Shown here: positions 1-11,013 of the stretch, piece by piece
How the letters are laid out: each line of letters opens with the position of its first letter
How positions within the stretch are numbered: the stretch's first letter is position 1
Source: Onchocerca volvulus
Lineage: Eukaryota; Nematoda; Chromadorea; Rhabditida; Onchocercidae
Direction of reading: 5' to 3'
DNA: 64,000 nt
Assembly (NCBI GenBank): GCA_000499405.2
Contig: HG738138.1
Coordinates: 124,001 to 188,000 of the forward strand
Notes under the pieces: generated by a model
Told to the model about the DNA's origin: nothing
The model's input: the letters and a program-made list of their open reading frames with translations, nothing else
Databases searched by the model: none
Made by a program: the position numbers and the translations under genes

Positions 1-49
1 TATGTAAAATATTGCATGACTGATATATCATTATTGGCTATATTATAAT

Positions 50-440
50 AACATGAAATTCAACTCTTTTCGAATACATAGTCGTTTGCACACTCGAGTG
101 GTTCAAATTTCCCCTAAGGCTTCTCATTGTCAAAGAATCCGTTCAATCACTTCGATTGCCTCTTTCCAATTTCAGTCATTTTTTTTTGAAATCTTGAAGT
201 TCGTTACATCGGGAACTCGCGATCTCCGATACATTGTCGAATTTCTCCATCAGTAATTGTTTAATAATGCTATAGTTTTCTGGCGCGATATTATATACAG
301 ACACTGATTTTGAAGAAAAAAATTCTTTCAAGCAGAAAAGCAAGTAACTCAGCTTTTATATTTCCGAGAGATCATGTTTTTGATAATAGCCGTCGTAAAG
401 CTTTAGCTTAGAGACAATCATTGTATGACTGATATATCAC
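50..440 (-). pseudogene. Decayed BEL/Pao gag-like fragment (DUF1759 type)
   Basis: Reading the minus strand from about 440 to 50, one frame gives short pieces resembling the DUF1759 gag region of BEL/Pao retrotransposons: an ENY motif followed by IIKQLLMEKF, then a piece around AIEVIERIL and LGE. Stops and at least one frame change interrupt it. The intact-looking element at 2224-9244 lies on the opposite strand and has its own gag, so this would be a separate old copy. The match is by eye to the general pattern of the family (an NY followed by a short helix with a K-F pair) and is weak. Confidence 0.35.
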
Positions 441-2223
441 TAATTTTTGCGCATCAAAGAGTAACTTCACTTACACAAGAATTGCTTTAAAGCATATTGG
501 CGTGATAGCTGTCTTCATGTATATTTCTTTCTCTCTGCAACGTAGGCCATCAGAATTGGAATACAAACCAGATTGCAGCGACTTTTTCCTCGATTTCAGA
601 CAATGCTTAAAAAAGCGACAGTGTTAACTAATTACATCATCAAAGAGAGATTTTGTTCTTCGAAGAAGTAATGAATATAAATTCAAATATAACCGAGAAA
701 AAGATATCTTAAAATTAGACCGATAGAGAAATCAAATGATTATTAAAACTACTTGATCTAATCGATGTAGCTCTTGTCTGTTATGACACTGCGTTCTATT
801 GAAGACTGCAGAAATTAACTGTTGAAAACATGAAGTAGGTATTACTGATTTGAAATGCTACAGCTTCTGACAACTATTTCAATCTCATGCAAATCAATAT
901 AATTATTTTTGTAGTCATATGCCCTCACCTTTATCTACATCTCATTTGCTGCCATTTTGACCATCCATCCATTTCTGTCTAGGAATAAATGGTTCAGCAA
1001 GCTCATTGACATGGATGATAATGCTGTCAATAACTGAGTAAGCGATGCTTAATTTTTTCCTGACTGAAATGGTAAATCACTTCAGTAAAAATTCGTATGG
1101 TTTTATCAATTGTGCTGTTTGATTCAACTTAATATTTTTATGGATTCCAAGTTTAATAAGAGGATCTACTAAATCCTTCCATTTGACTCAGTCAAATTGA
1201 TGTTATAGATTATAATCATTTCCCGTGCTTGCCTGAGCGATACTGGTTGTTTTCAGAATAGTCCCTTTTAATTTTCAACGCAAATTGGTTCGGAAAACAA
1301 ATTCCTGCGCAGTTAAACCAATCACGAATTTTTATCTTGTGAAGCCGATAAGTTTCACAAGATATTGAATTGCTTTGCATCTTGTCTATTGGATTGATCT
1401 TTCTCAATAAATTAAGGCATTTTTTCCTAAGACACTAATAAATCAAATATTAATGTTCATTATAATATGTATTTTTGTATTTCTTGATACATCTTGGAAA
1501 TTTATTTGAGTAAATAATGTAAATTTAATCGTAACTGAATTTGTTTTATTGTTATTGCCAAGTTTCTTCTGAAAGTTGATAAAATCAACAATCATTATAT
1601 TTTGATGCTCAGCAGTAAAAATTAACTAAAAATTTTAGGCATAAAGTCAAAAAATCGATTGAATTTAAATTCACTGTTTCATTTTACCAACTGTCTGGTT
1701 ATCCCAGTAATTTTTTGCACTCTTTTCTCTTTACAGTAAGAATTTAAAACGAGATGAGCCATAAAATGTTGTGAATAAATCCTAAAATAATTGATCATAT
1801 TTTATTTCCTTTATTTCGTGAAATAATGAAATATAGAACTTGACATTTAATTGCTCATATCTCTGTAAATTTCTCTAGTTTTTCGAATTAGCATCTGCAA
1901 AGTTACCAGAATACACATAACTAATACTTTGCAAAATAAAATATATAGAATATGTTGATATAATATTCTATATCATGTGCTGATATGATATATTCAGCAA
2001 AAAAAGTATGAGACTTCTAATGAAATAAATAAGTTTCCGGCACTAGAAATCAGAGCTCGAGCTCTTGAATTCTGTTGAATTCATTATGAAATTGTGAAAA
2101 AAGACTTGAATGGATTTGGACAAATTAAAGATTTAACTGTTTTTATCATCTTATAAATATGCTGTTTTAAAGATATTGATAATGCAAATGATAATGATAG
2201 AAAAGAAAAAATTATTTGGCTTG
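441..2223. other. AT-rich intergenic DNA, no gene seen
   Basis: Only short ORFs with no recognisable protein similarity are present. There is no clear exon with flanking splice signals and no obvious repeat. The right edge abuts the 5' LTR of the retrotransposon. Confidence 0.6.
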
Positions 2224-2834
2224 TGTCGCTGAAATAGCGAGAATAAAAGAAAAAAACCAGTAATTCCTTTGTTTTAAATTTGACATTGGATATTTGCTAT
2301 AGTTGACTGTGGAATCATTTTTTTGTCTATTAAGTCAAGGAGCTTTAAAAAAGAGCTTTCTTTCATCATGCGCTAACCACAAGCACATTCTCATGCGCTA
2401 ACAAAGGCGCATAATCCTGAGACAACAAAGGATCTTTCTTGTAGCCCGAAAATGATATCAGGATCCTCATCCACGAAGAAGAAGAGGGTCCTGAGTACGC
2501 AAATCATTTCAAAGAATGAACAACCATGATTTCGGTCGGATGGTCCAGCTCTTGGTATATCAATTTTTTTCCTTGCGTGACCCTGTCTCCCTTTTTTTTT
2601 CACATTATATTTTCTTCATTAAAGTTTGTCCCTTTGATATTATCGAAATTACACTGTTGATATGATTGTTGTTGATATAGTTGCTGCGTCCATTGATTAA
2701 GAAATTAATCATAATAAAGGTTTAATTACCCAAGTTTGAGGTTCGTTTCCAAGTGAGTGGAACAACAAAATTGAAGAAAATGAGAACTGAAGAACAGAAT
2801 TCAACCTACAATTTTGTTACGATCAGAAAGAAAA
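2224..2834 (+). repeat. 5' LTR of the BEL/Pao element
   Basis: It aligns with 8753-9244. Both begin TGTCGCTGAAAT, share TAATTCCTTT, a CACGAAGAAGA block, GGTCCAGCTC, GTCCCTTTGATATTAT and an SL1-like block, and continue to a shared AGAAAGAAA. AATAAA at 2713-2718 touches the SL1 copy at 2719. The left copy is longer, mainly from an insertion around 2340-2420. The exact 3' end and the primer-binding site are not certain. Confidence 0.8.
2719..2740 (+). promoter_or_regulatory. Perfect 22-nt SL1 spliced-leader sequence inside the LTR
   Basis: All 22 bases match nematode SL1 (starts GGTTTAATTACC, ends TTTGAG). AATAAA lies directly upstream and GTTCG directly downstream, so the leader is followed by GT, as in an SL RNA gene. 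The region after it does not look like a canonical SL RNA: no clear AATTTTTGG Sm site lies at the usual distance, although an AATTTTG occurs at 2810-2816. In SL RNA genes the leader is part of the promoter, so it may set transcription start here; that role is inference. Confidence 0.85.
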
Positions 2835-3023
2835 GCGCAAAAATATTAGGGGCTGAGCCGGTGAAGAAAGACAGGAACAAAAAACAAAAGGCAGGTAAGT
2901 TGTTTATTGGCAAAAAGAGATAATGGAAGCTGAAGGTAGTACTCCAACCAGAAGCATGAGAAGAAAGGATAGGAGGTCCATATCCTACATTATCAATGAA
3001 TTTGAATAAAATTGCGTCAGAAG

Positions 3024-4390
3024 TTAACTAGTATTGGAGAAAGTCGAAAGTATTCGCGCAGAAGAAGCCCAAGAAGAATTAATTGAAGAAACCAAATCGA
3101 AGTCGATGTCATTAGAAGGAAGAAGATCACTCATGAATGGACATCTAAAAATAATTGAAGGAATCATTACCAAAGCAAGTGCGTTAGAAAAGGAATAGAA
3201 AGAAGCATTACAGTCTGTTAAAAACAAAGATGAGGCTTATGAATTCGATTTATATGAATCCTATTTGAATACAAAAGAATGCTTATTTAGCAGCTGTCAC
3301 AAGATGCATTATGTTCGAACTTTTCTAATTGAAGAAATCGACCGGATCCATCTATTGTGTGAGGAAGAATCAAGAAGTGAAGGATCAGACGTAAAATCAG
3401 GTGTAAAAGAAAACGAAGGAAAGTCCTTAACTGAATTAATTGAAAAACTGCTGATAACAAGTAAACCACCAGAAATAAAGACTGTAGAATTCGATGGAAA
3501 TCCAAAACTTTGGGGTCTGTTTATAACACAATTCGGAGAAGCGATTGATAAAAGAGAAGATATGACAGCTACAAAAAAATTTGCACACCTAATCGGATGT
3601 TTGAAAGGAGAGGTATTAGAACATATAAGCGATTTAGCTATCAATGAAGATAATTACATACTTGCTATGAAGAATTTGAAGCAGCGATACGGTGACAAAC
3701 GAAGAAGAATCATATACCATATTATAGAAATTGAAGAAGTCGAACCGAAATGTGGTAGCACTAATAAGGGAAATATTGAAACATATTCAATTCCCAATTT
3801 AAAGAATTAGGTGAAAACATTGAGACAAATCAGTTGTGAAGTACCATAACTGGAAAATTGCCGAATTACATCTTGAGCAACCTGATAAAGGAGAAGTTAA
3901 GGAAACTTGAATGGATGATGCAAGATACAATAATATTTTTAAAAGAATACATAAAGGTTACAAATATTCTAGCAGTCACAAAACAAATGCAGCAAATGGA
4001 GATTCAGAATAATATGCGGCACTTACCGACAATGATGCTGAGACAACGTAAAACGAGTACATCGACATTTAGTTCCCCGAATGCCAGGTCCAAATCTAAT
4101 TCTCAAGAGATGAAACGAATAACCATTTACGCGACAGCAATCAAACTCCGCAGGAAGCAAAGTTATGTAAACCGACCAGAAGAAAGAAAAAAGTGATTAC
4201 TTTGCGTTTTTTGTAACGGTGATCATTGGAATGATAATTGTAAACGATACTCAACTGTAACAATGAAACTAGAAAAGCTGGAAGAGTTAGGATTTTGCAA
4301 GTTATGCTTAAGAAAATCTCATGCAGCAGAAAAGTGCAAAGAACCATTAAATGTTTTTATTGCAAAGCAAATCACAACAGTGCACTACGA
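3024..4390 (+). pseudogene. gag region (DUF1759 plus zinc knuckle) of BEL/Pao element, broken
   Basis: An open stretch at 3265-3810 contains the DUF1759 signature: a F-x-G-x-P-x-x-W start (FDGNPKLW), ITQFGEAI, KFAHLIGCLKGEVLEHI and NYILAMKNLKQRYGD. Further on, near 4195-4345, another frame gives a zinc knuckle of the form C-x2-C-x3-H with later C-x2-C and H-x4-C (FCKLCLRKSHAAEKC). Gag would package the RNA. Stops at about 3198, 3810 and 4194 break the reading frame, so no complete protein can be made from this copy. Confidence 0.75.
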
Positions 4391-5990
4391 GCTCACCAAG
4401 AAATACAGCACTGGAAGAAGGTTCCATCGATACTGAAAAATCATCTCATGAACAAACGAAGATAGTCGCAACAGCAGGAGTAGAGGTTGGTTTAGGAAAC
4501 AAGAATATATGATGTGCCAAGAAGCAATGTTAGTCAATCCATATGAATTAGGTTTGGTGTTGGTGAGACTCAGCAGTGAAATAAAGCTTACAGGAGTTGC
4601 TGGCAACAAAAGTTACTCTGACTCAGTGACAACGTTTGGAATTAGAACTACATCTGGAACTATAAAGAATGCTCAAGCATATATAGCAGATTCGATTATT
4701 GATAGAATAAGATATGAACAAACCGATACAGTCGAGGAGTCATTGAAGGAGAAGTGGGGAGCACCAGATGTATTACTTGAAATAGGAACGATTGCACAAT
4801 TAGCGATTTCTAATCCAGTAAAATCGAAGGGATGGGACTGGACTGTGATGGACACGGAAATAGGTATTGTTAGAGGGGGCATATCCGGAAATAAATCAAG
4901 AATGAAGTCGCAATCAGTACCGCACGGAACATCGGAGTCTGTGATAAAAATTAATGCGACGAAAAAAGATTCACAACTACTCAACGAACTAATCGAAAAA
5001 AGTTGAAAACTCGAGGCTATTGGAATCAAAGAATTGATGACAGATAATCAAGATAGCGAAGCATTGAATGCTTTTGAAAAGTCTATAATTAGAGATGAAG
5101 AAGAAAGATGCGTCATAAGCTGGCTGTGGAAAAGTAGAGATGTTGTTCCAGCAAAGAGATATGGTCTAGCTTTTGGGCGTTTGAAATCCCAATAAGAAAG
5201 TGCAGAAAGACCCCAGAACTTTTAAGTGCTTTTAACTATGATGCTTATTTTAAAAATCTAGTCCAAGAAGGAGTTATAGAAAAAGTGAAAAAGGGAGAGA
5301 ATGAAAAACGAGTTGCTTACCTTCTGCATCAGGCAGTATTAAATCCGTAGAAAACTACAACAAAACTGCGGTAGTATTTGATGCATTAGCAAAGACAACA
5401 GAAGGTCCGTCATTGAAAGAATGCTTACATAGAGGGCCAGTTATGCTGCCATCGTTGGTAGGAATAATATTACATGCCAGGTAAGCACGTTAAATAATAA
5501 TGGCGGATATAGAAAAAACATTACTACAAATAGGTCTCCATAAGGAAGATAGGGATGTCACCAGATTCTTGTGGTTCGAAGATATCCGGAAAAAAACGAT
5601 ACCAGAAAACATTATTATTTACCGATTCAAAAAAATGCCATTTGGAATAATACCTCCCCACTTTAACTCTCTGCAGTTATATGATATCTGCCTAACAGCG
5701 AAAACTCAGTTATATCTGAAGAAGTAGTAAAGAATATCGACATTGATAACGTAGTGCTATCAGCAGAGAGTGTGGAAGAAGGAATTAGAAAAACGGATGA
5801 GGCAAAGAATCTATTTGCAAAAACAAAAATGAACTTGAGAAAATTTTCTGCGAATTTCGACATCAACGAGGAAAACTATCATCAGAAAGAAATAGGATTT
5901 ATTGCGAAATTCCTAGGCATCAAATAGAACAGAGAAAAAGATTTATTTAGTGAAGATGGAATTGTAGTGGAAAGTTTTTCTGTATGTCGG
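4391..5990 (+). pseudogene. Protease/reverse transcriptase region of BEL/Pao element, broken
   Basis: The open part at 4509-5006 fits the position of the aspartic protease region, but I see no firm catalytic motif. From about 5090 the RT is recognisable: YLLHQAVLNP, then VVFDALAKT and SLKECLHRGPVMLPSL, then [22 protein letters not shown] and a RFKKMPFGI motif at 5500-5660, typical of Pao RTs. Further on, in another frame, IDIDNVVLSAESVEEGI (about 5733-5790) sits where BEL/Pao RTs carry the YVDN catalytic box, here with Ile instead of Tyr. Several stops and frame changes are present, and the domain runs into an insertion near 5985. Confidence 0.8.
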
Positions 5991-6420
5991 TGAGTATTGT
6001 CCGATAATAGTTAATATCACCGTGTGTTGTGTCTAGGGGGTTGTGTTGTATCGTTTTGTTGTGTTGGCGTGGCGTTGAATTGAATTGATTGGATGACCTC
6101 AAACTTGGGTAATTAAACCTTTATTTAAAGAAATAATACGCGCTAGACATATTATAACTTGATAACGATAATATAACAAGAAAAAATACATAAGAAAAAA
6201 CGATGGATCCAAATTTACAAGAAAACTATATGATTAATTTGAAATTTACAACCCGCGTTAAAAATGTTGAAAATTTGCCAAAACAGTTATAAACAGTTAT
6301 ACATTACAGTAACAACTGATCGTTATGCAATACAACTGTCTCGTTCCAGTAGGAGCAAGACATAACAAAGTTATGCTAAGAAGATAGGAAAGGAAAGGAG
6401 AGTCTAGAAGCGAATTTTAA
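5985..6420. mobile_element. Insertion inside the retrotransposon, carrying antisense SL1
   Basis: RT-like coding sequence stops near 5985 and resumes near 6470 (KYFGILDRNI). The DNA between has no coding similarity, includes a GT-rich stretch at 6030-6090, and holds a perfect antisense SL1. It does not align to the host element's LTR apart from the SL1 block and the AATAAA beside it. It is best explained as a fragment or solo LTR of a different SL1-bearing element inserted in reverse. Edges are approximate. Confidence 0.5.
6098..6119 (-). promoter_or_regulatory. Second perfect SL1 sequence, antisense
   Basis: All 22 bases match SL1 on the minus strand. As in the 5' LTR, AATAAA lies directly upstream (6120-6125 on the minus strand) and the next bases are GT (GTCATCC). 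The 100 bases downstream lack an SL RNA-like Sm site, so a functional SL RNA gene is unlikely. Confidence 0.85.
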
Positions 6421-6436
6421 ATTTAGAGATATACAT

Positions 6437-7470
6437 TTATAAATGATGAATAATAAAAAAAACAAAATTTGAGTTCAAGTATTTCGGGATTCTCGACAGG
6501 AATATCAATAAAGAAAATTTGCAATCAAAACGCCAGATACTACAATTTTTGGCCTCAGTTTTTGATACTTTAGGACTGTTATGTCTTGTCATAGTATTAT
6601 GGAAGATGCTAGTGCAAAACATATGGTAAAGTGGCACTAATTGGGATAATAAGTTGGAAACGCAGGATAGATATCATTGTGAGAAGTTGACCGAAAAATT
6701 CATGGATGCGCCAGACATTACGATATCATAATGGGTTTCAAAAGAAAATCGAGATCTTCACGTTTTCGTAGAAACGCAGGATAGATATCATACGGGCAAT
6801 CGGGATGCCGGTATACGCAAGAAGAGAAAGTGATTTATCATCTAAACTTTATTTGATCCATGGGAAATCAAGATTGGTCCCGAAAAAAAGGGCAAACAAT
6901 AAGTCTGCTACAATTCCACGATTGAAATTGCTGGCAGTAGAATTAGAAACAAGAATAATAAGGTTTTTAAGACAAAAAAGTGCAGTAGAGAATGCTTATC
7001 TGTGGACCAATAGTGCCTGTGCAATACACTGGATAAAGGAGCTCCTACAGGGTCGAGATGTTTTACCAATAGAATAACTGGAATAAAAGGAGTCAAAGGT
7101 ATCACAATCGAGCTGATTTAACTTTTCGAGCAGCGCTACCAAAAGTACTGAAAGATAGTTCGCTATTATGGAATGGGCCAAGTTGGATGGTTCACCCACT
7201 AGAAAAATGGTCGAGGGAAGAAGTTGGCGAAGAAGTTCAAGTAATGAATTTTATGGCACTAGAATTAATGATTTGCATGGAAATATCATCTGCGACAAAG
7301 ACGACAATCGTAGATGTAAAACGATTTTCTTCATTACAAAAATTAATCCGAACTATCTTATTTGTCATAAGACTTATGGCAAAAGTATCTAGAGGAAAAT
7401 TGAAAAGTCTGACAGAGTTTACAAAAGAAGGCAATTTACCTCTAGTGATTAAGAGCAGGTGAAGACACTG
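6437..7470 (+). pseudogene. RNase H and linker region of BEL/Pao element, broken
   Basis: Near 6540-6590 a frame reads QFLASVFDTLGLL, a conserved Pao motif. The open stretch at 6805-7077 contains GKSRLVPKK, IPRLKLLAVELETRII and LWTNSACAIHWIKEL, the Pao RNase H block, where family members usually have LWTDS; the Asp is Asn here. Downstream, HNRADLTFRAALPKVL, SLLWNGPSWM and VDVKRFSSLQKLIRTI (7100-7370) match the conserved linker before integrase. Stops and frame changes separate these pieces. Confidence 0.82.
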
Positions 7471-7499
7471 GTATTGAGAATGGTACATCCGAAATATCT

Positions 7500-8640
7500 C
7501 AGTAAGACATAGAGAGATGAGGATTTGCGCGTGATACAGATGACTTCTGGAAGTGTCTGGGAAGACTAAGATGATCTCGTTCAAAAAAATGAATTTCCCG
7601 TATTTCATTTGTAAAGGAAGAATTCCGGAGTTGATCGTAAAACAGTATCACGAAAGGATGTTTCACGCCTCCGTCAATTTAACTTGGGTCAAAGTCCGGC
7701 AGACATTTTGGATACCCCACGGAACAACATACCTTGAAACTTCCTTATCTTTAGAAAACTCTATAAAGGATGTACCAAGGGAATGTTATACCATTCGAAC
7801 AGCCAGAGTTTCCAACTTATCCACCAGAAAGAATGACAATGATCAGAGAATCCGGGTAGATCTTTTTGGTCCTATGTGGGTGAAGGACAACGGGATAATA
7901 TCAAAGCATTGGGTGGCTCTATTTAAGTACGTAGCCACAAGAGCCATTCATATGGAAGTCATGTAAAACATGTCTGCTGAGGCTTTCAAGCATTCAAAAA
8001 ATTTGTTAGCCGAAGGAAACGTCCAGATTTTGTATTGTCCGACAATGCCAAGAACTTTGTTCTAGCTTCCAAGTTAATACAAGAGGACAGCAATCAAGAT
8101 CAAAGGCCACTAAAGTGGCACATTACTCCAGGTGCTCCATGGCAAGCAGATGTATACGAAAGGATGGTTGAGTAGTAAAGAGAACTTTAAAGAGAACAGT
8201 GAAGAACCTTTTGGAAGAAGATGGATTCATCACGCTGATAATCGAAATTGAATTTTGGGTAAACGAAAGATCATTAATAGGTATGAGAAGGATGGAGAGC
8301 AAGTATTATGACCAGAGCATTTTTTATGGTCTGGTTATAATGATATGAAGAATTCATTGGGATAAGAGAACAGTTTACACGAGATTGATGAACCGAACAT
8401 ATCTATTCAGCAAAAACTAATCAACCGTTATCAAAATATCCGAAGAAAGTTGCAACGTTTGTAGGAAATATGGCAAAAGGAGTATTTGGATGGATCGAGA
8501 AAAAGAACGCGAAAATCGCATGGGAATCTTAGTATCATATACGCCGAAGGCCAATCAATGAAAGTAGTATTATGAAAAGGTAAAGGTTCAAGAAATTCCT
8601 GAAAAATCGGTCGGGTGAAAAAGCTGATCAAGGGAAAAAA
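7500..8640 (+). pseudogene. Integrase region of BEL/Pao element, broken
   Basis: The open stretch at 7553-7966 holds the integrase zinc-binding part (YHERMFHASVNLTWVKVRQ, then FWIPHG) and the start of the catalytic core (RVDLFGPMWVKDNG, then TRAIHMEV), with the first catalytic Asp in VDLFGP. In other frames RRKRPDFVLSDNAKNF (about 8012-8060) supplies the second Asp, and WHITPGAPWQADVYERMVE (about 8116-8175) supplies the catalytic Glu. Stops at 7966 and 8175 and frame changes make it non-functional. The 3' LTR follows about 110 bases later. Confidence 0.82.
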
Positions 8641-8752
8641 TTTTGTCGACCTGCTGTTATGAGGAAGTCGAATGCGGTTGATTGTCGTTGTAGGACATCT
8701 GTACCCTTTAGAAATCTGCGGCCCTGAAAGCCTAGACTATAAATCTCCTAAG

Positions 8753-9244
8753 TGTCGCTGAAATCGCGAGGATAAAAGAAGAGAATCAGTAATTCCTTTA
8801 TTTTAAATTCAACACTGCATATTTGTTATAGTATAGATCACGAGTTCAAAAGGCGCTTTATTGTGGATCAAAACTGTATTAGGATCTTCCATTCACGAAG
8901 AAGAGAGTCCTGAGCACAAAATCATTGAAAAGGATGGGCATCAACGAGCGCGATTGTATGGTCCAGCTCCTGTATTTAGTTTTTTTTTTTTTCTTTGTTT
9001 ATGTTATAATATCTCTTTTCTTCGTATTATATTATAGTGATGGAAATTGTCCCTTTGATATTATTAAGATTGTACTGTTGATATAATTGCTGCGTTCGTT
9101 GATGTATTAACAGATTTATAATGATAAAGATTTAATTACCCAAGTTTGTGGTTCGTTTTCCGAGTGAAATAAGAAAATTAAAGAAACCTGTGACAACTGA
9201 AAAGCAGAATACACCCCTGCAATTTTCTTACGAATAGAAAGAAA
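8753..9244 (+). repeat. 3' LTR of the BEL/Pao element
   Basis: It matches the 5' LTR from TGTCGCTGAAAT to AGAAAGAAA. The SL1 block at 9129-9150 survives with two changes (second G to A, and A to T at the next-to-last base), and the upstream AATAAA is now GATAAA. It ends within about 17 bases of the point where sequence shared with the GRK inverted repeat begins (9261). Confidence 0.8.
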
Positions 9245-9730
9245 CATCGATGAAATAAACTGGAGCGATTTTCAATATATTTATTTTAAAGTAAAGTTAA
9301 ATATTCATCTCTGATACTGATGGGTCACATTATGTAGATAGTGTATAGGGCTCTTAATCATGCATAATTTACTTTATTTACCGATTTATCAATTTTTATT
9401 CCATTGCCACGTTATCCTTTTCCCTTTTAGATTCATTTATCCTCATGGTATGATCATCCTTGGGGCCAAGACTGCTAATAGAAGATGCTTTTATATCTTC
9501 TTAGCTTGTTTGAAATTAATGAAGGATACATACATTCAGTTTGATTTGACCGTTTTTCCTACTTATTATTATTATTATTATTATATGAAATTGCGATAAT
9601 ATATCCCAATAAAATTTTTTTTTTCTTTTTTTAAACGGGATATAAAAACACGTCATGTTGTCGAATATGTGAAGTGAAAATCTCATTTACAAATTATATC
9701 TTAATCCGATTTTTTATTTTGTATTTTTAG

Positions 9731-9895
<165 letters not shown>

Positions 9896-10860
9896 TAATT
9901 GAATGTTCGAAAAAAAAAATTTTTTTTTTTCTGTTTAGAGAAGTTGTAAGATGTATCAGAATATTTCAAAAATTGACTGCAATAATGGAGGAAGCTTATA
10001 GAAAATAATGTCCTCAGAATCATCTAGAACAACTCGGGTTTTCACTTCCTTCTCGTCTAAGGAAGCATCGTCATCGATAATTTAGATGAATGACATAAAC
10101 TTTGTATTGTGTTGTCAAAATGGTTTTCAATGATTATTTTGTTTTTCTACAATAATTTTTGATCCATTTACTCTGGTAAAAAGGAAAAAACAGTGAGCTT
10201 CATCTTTAATGTATTTCATACAAGCATTTGTTAATCTTTCTAAAGCGACATACGACTATAGATGCAAGTGTAATCAGTAAATAAATTTCTGATTTAACCC
10301 TAATTCTTGGTAATACACTTCTCCTGTCTGTGATCGGAAATTTGAATTAGTATTTAATTTAATCTGCTCTTTGATGTATTCATAAATTTGCAATTTTCTT
10401 TTTAATTTGCCAGTTCTATCCAGTTCTCTTAATCTGTGCATCCTATGATATATATATATATATATATAAGTTCTTTCAAACATTATGTTCTCTGACAACT
10501 AGTGGACATTTAAATCCAACTATTCTAACATCTTCAATTTTTCTCAACCAGTTATCAAAAGCCTGTCCAAGAAGTCTATCAGGAAATTGAATTTCTTTCT
10601 ATGATTTGGTCATAATTATATATTAAATGTTGTCTTACTAACTAGATTTTTTTTAGCTTTCACAAATGACATTATACGGTTACTGATGCTGCAGTTTCTT
10701 CAAGCCTTTTCAAAGATGTCAAAATTGCATTTTGCTTCACAGTCACGCTGACCACTTTTCTATCTCCCTTTTTTATTTAACAGTTTGTCAAGCTGTACAG
10801 GTCAGGCTACGGAAAACTCGTTATTAAATTGTGATTTATATTTGGATATATTTTTTATAG

Positions 10861-11013
10861 ATGATTGAAACAGAATGTTTCCAAGAGCTTAACGTCATGG
10901 AAGTGAATGGTGAACTAGTGTTGGATTTGCGTAATGACTCAATTAGAGGCGAAAATGGCGAAAGTGAATCTAACAATAAATTTGGATTTCTCGCACGATT
11001 ATTCAAACGGAGA
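10861..11013 (+). pseudogene. Duplicate of GRK exon 14, detached
   Basis: A 153-nt copy starting MIETECFQELNV after TTTTTTATAG and ending LARLFKRR before a GTATGC donor. It is the mirror of 15564-15716. If not spliced, the frame runs on 17 codons to a stop at 11062-11064. Confidence 0.85.

Larger units (their letters stand above)
2224..9244 (+). mobile_element. Degenerate BEL/Pao-family LTR retrotransposon
   Basis: A 7-kb element bounded by two related but diverged LTRs that both start TGTCGCTGAAAT. Between them, on the plus strand and in the order expected for BEL/Pao, are pieces of gag (DUF1759), a CCHC-like zinc knuckle, a protease/RT region, RNase H with its downstream linker, and integrase. 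Every domain is broken by stops and frame changes, and the LTRs differ by many substitutions and indels (about 611 versus 492 bp), so this is an old inactive copy. No target-site duplication is visible at the edges. A foreign insertion sits near 5985-6420. Related elements are known from nematodes (for example Ascaris Tas). The LTR carries the nematode SL1 sequence. Confidence 0.88.

Noticed and set aside
6000..6126. Antisense SL1 as a functional SL RNA gene
   Set aside because: The roughly 100 bases downstream of the leader lack a recognisable Sm-binding site and stem-loops, and the copy is embedded in a retrotransposon insertion.
9360..9599. 79-aa ORF and its mirror at 16978-17217
   Set aside because: Lies in an intron of the kinase gene and in its copy. 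No family pattern; identical only because of the inverted repeat.
10274..10498. 74-aa ORF with an (AT)n-coded YIYIYIY run, and its mirror at 16079-16303
   Set aside because: Intron sequence on the strand opposite to the exon in each arm; no similarity and low complexity.
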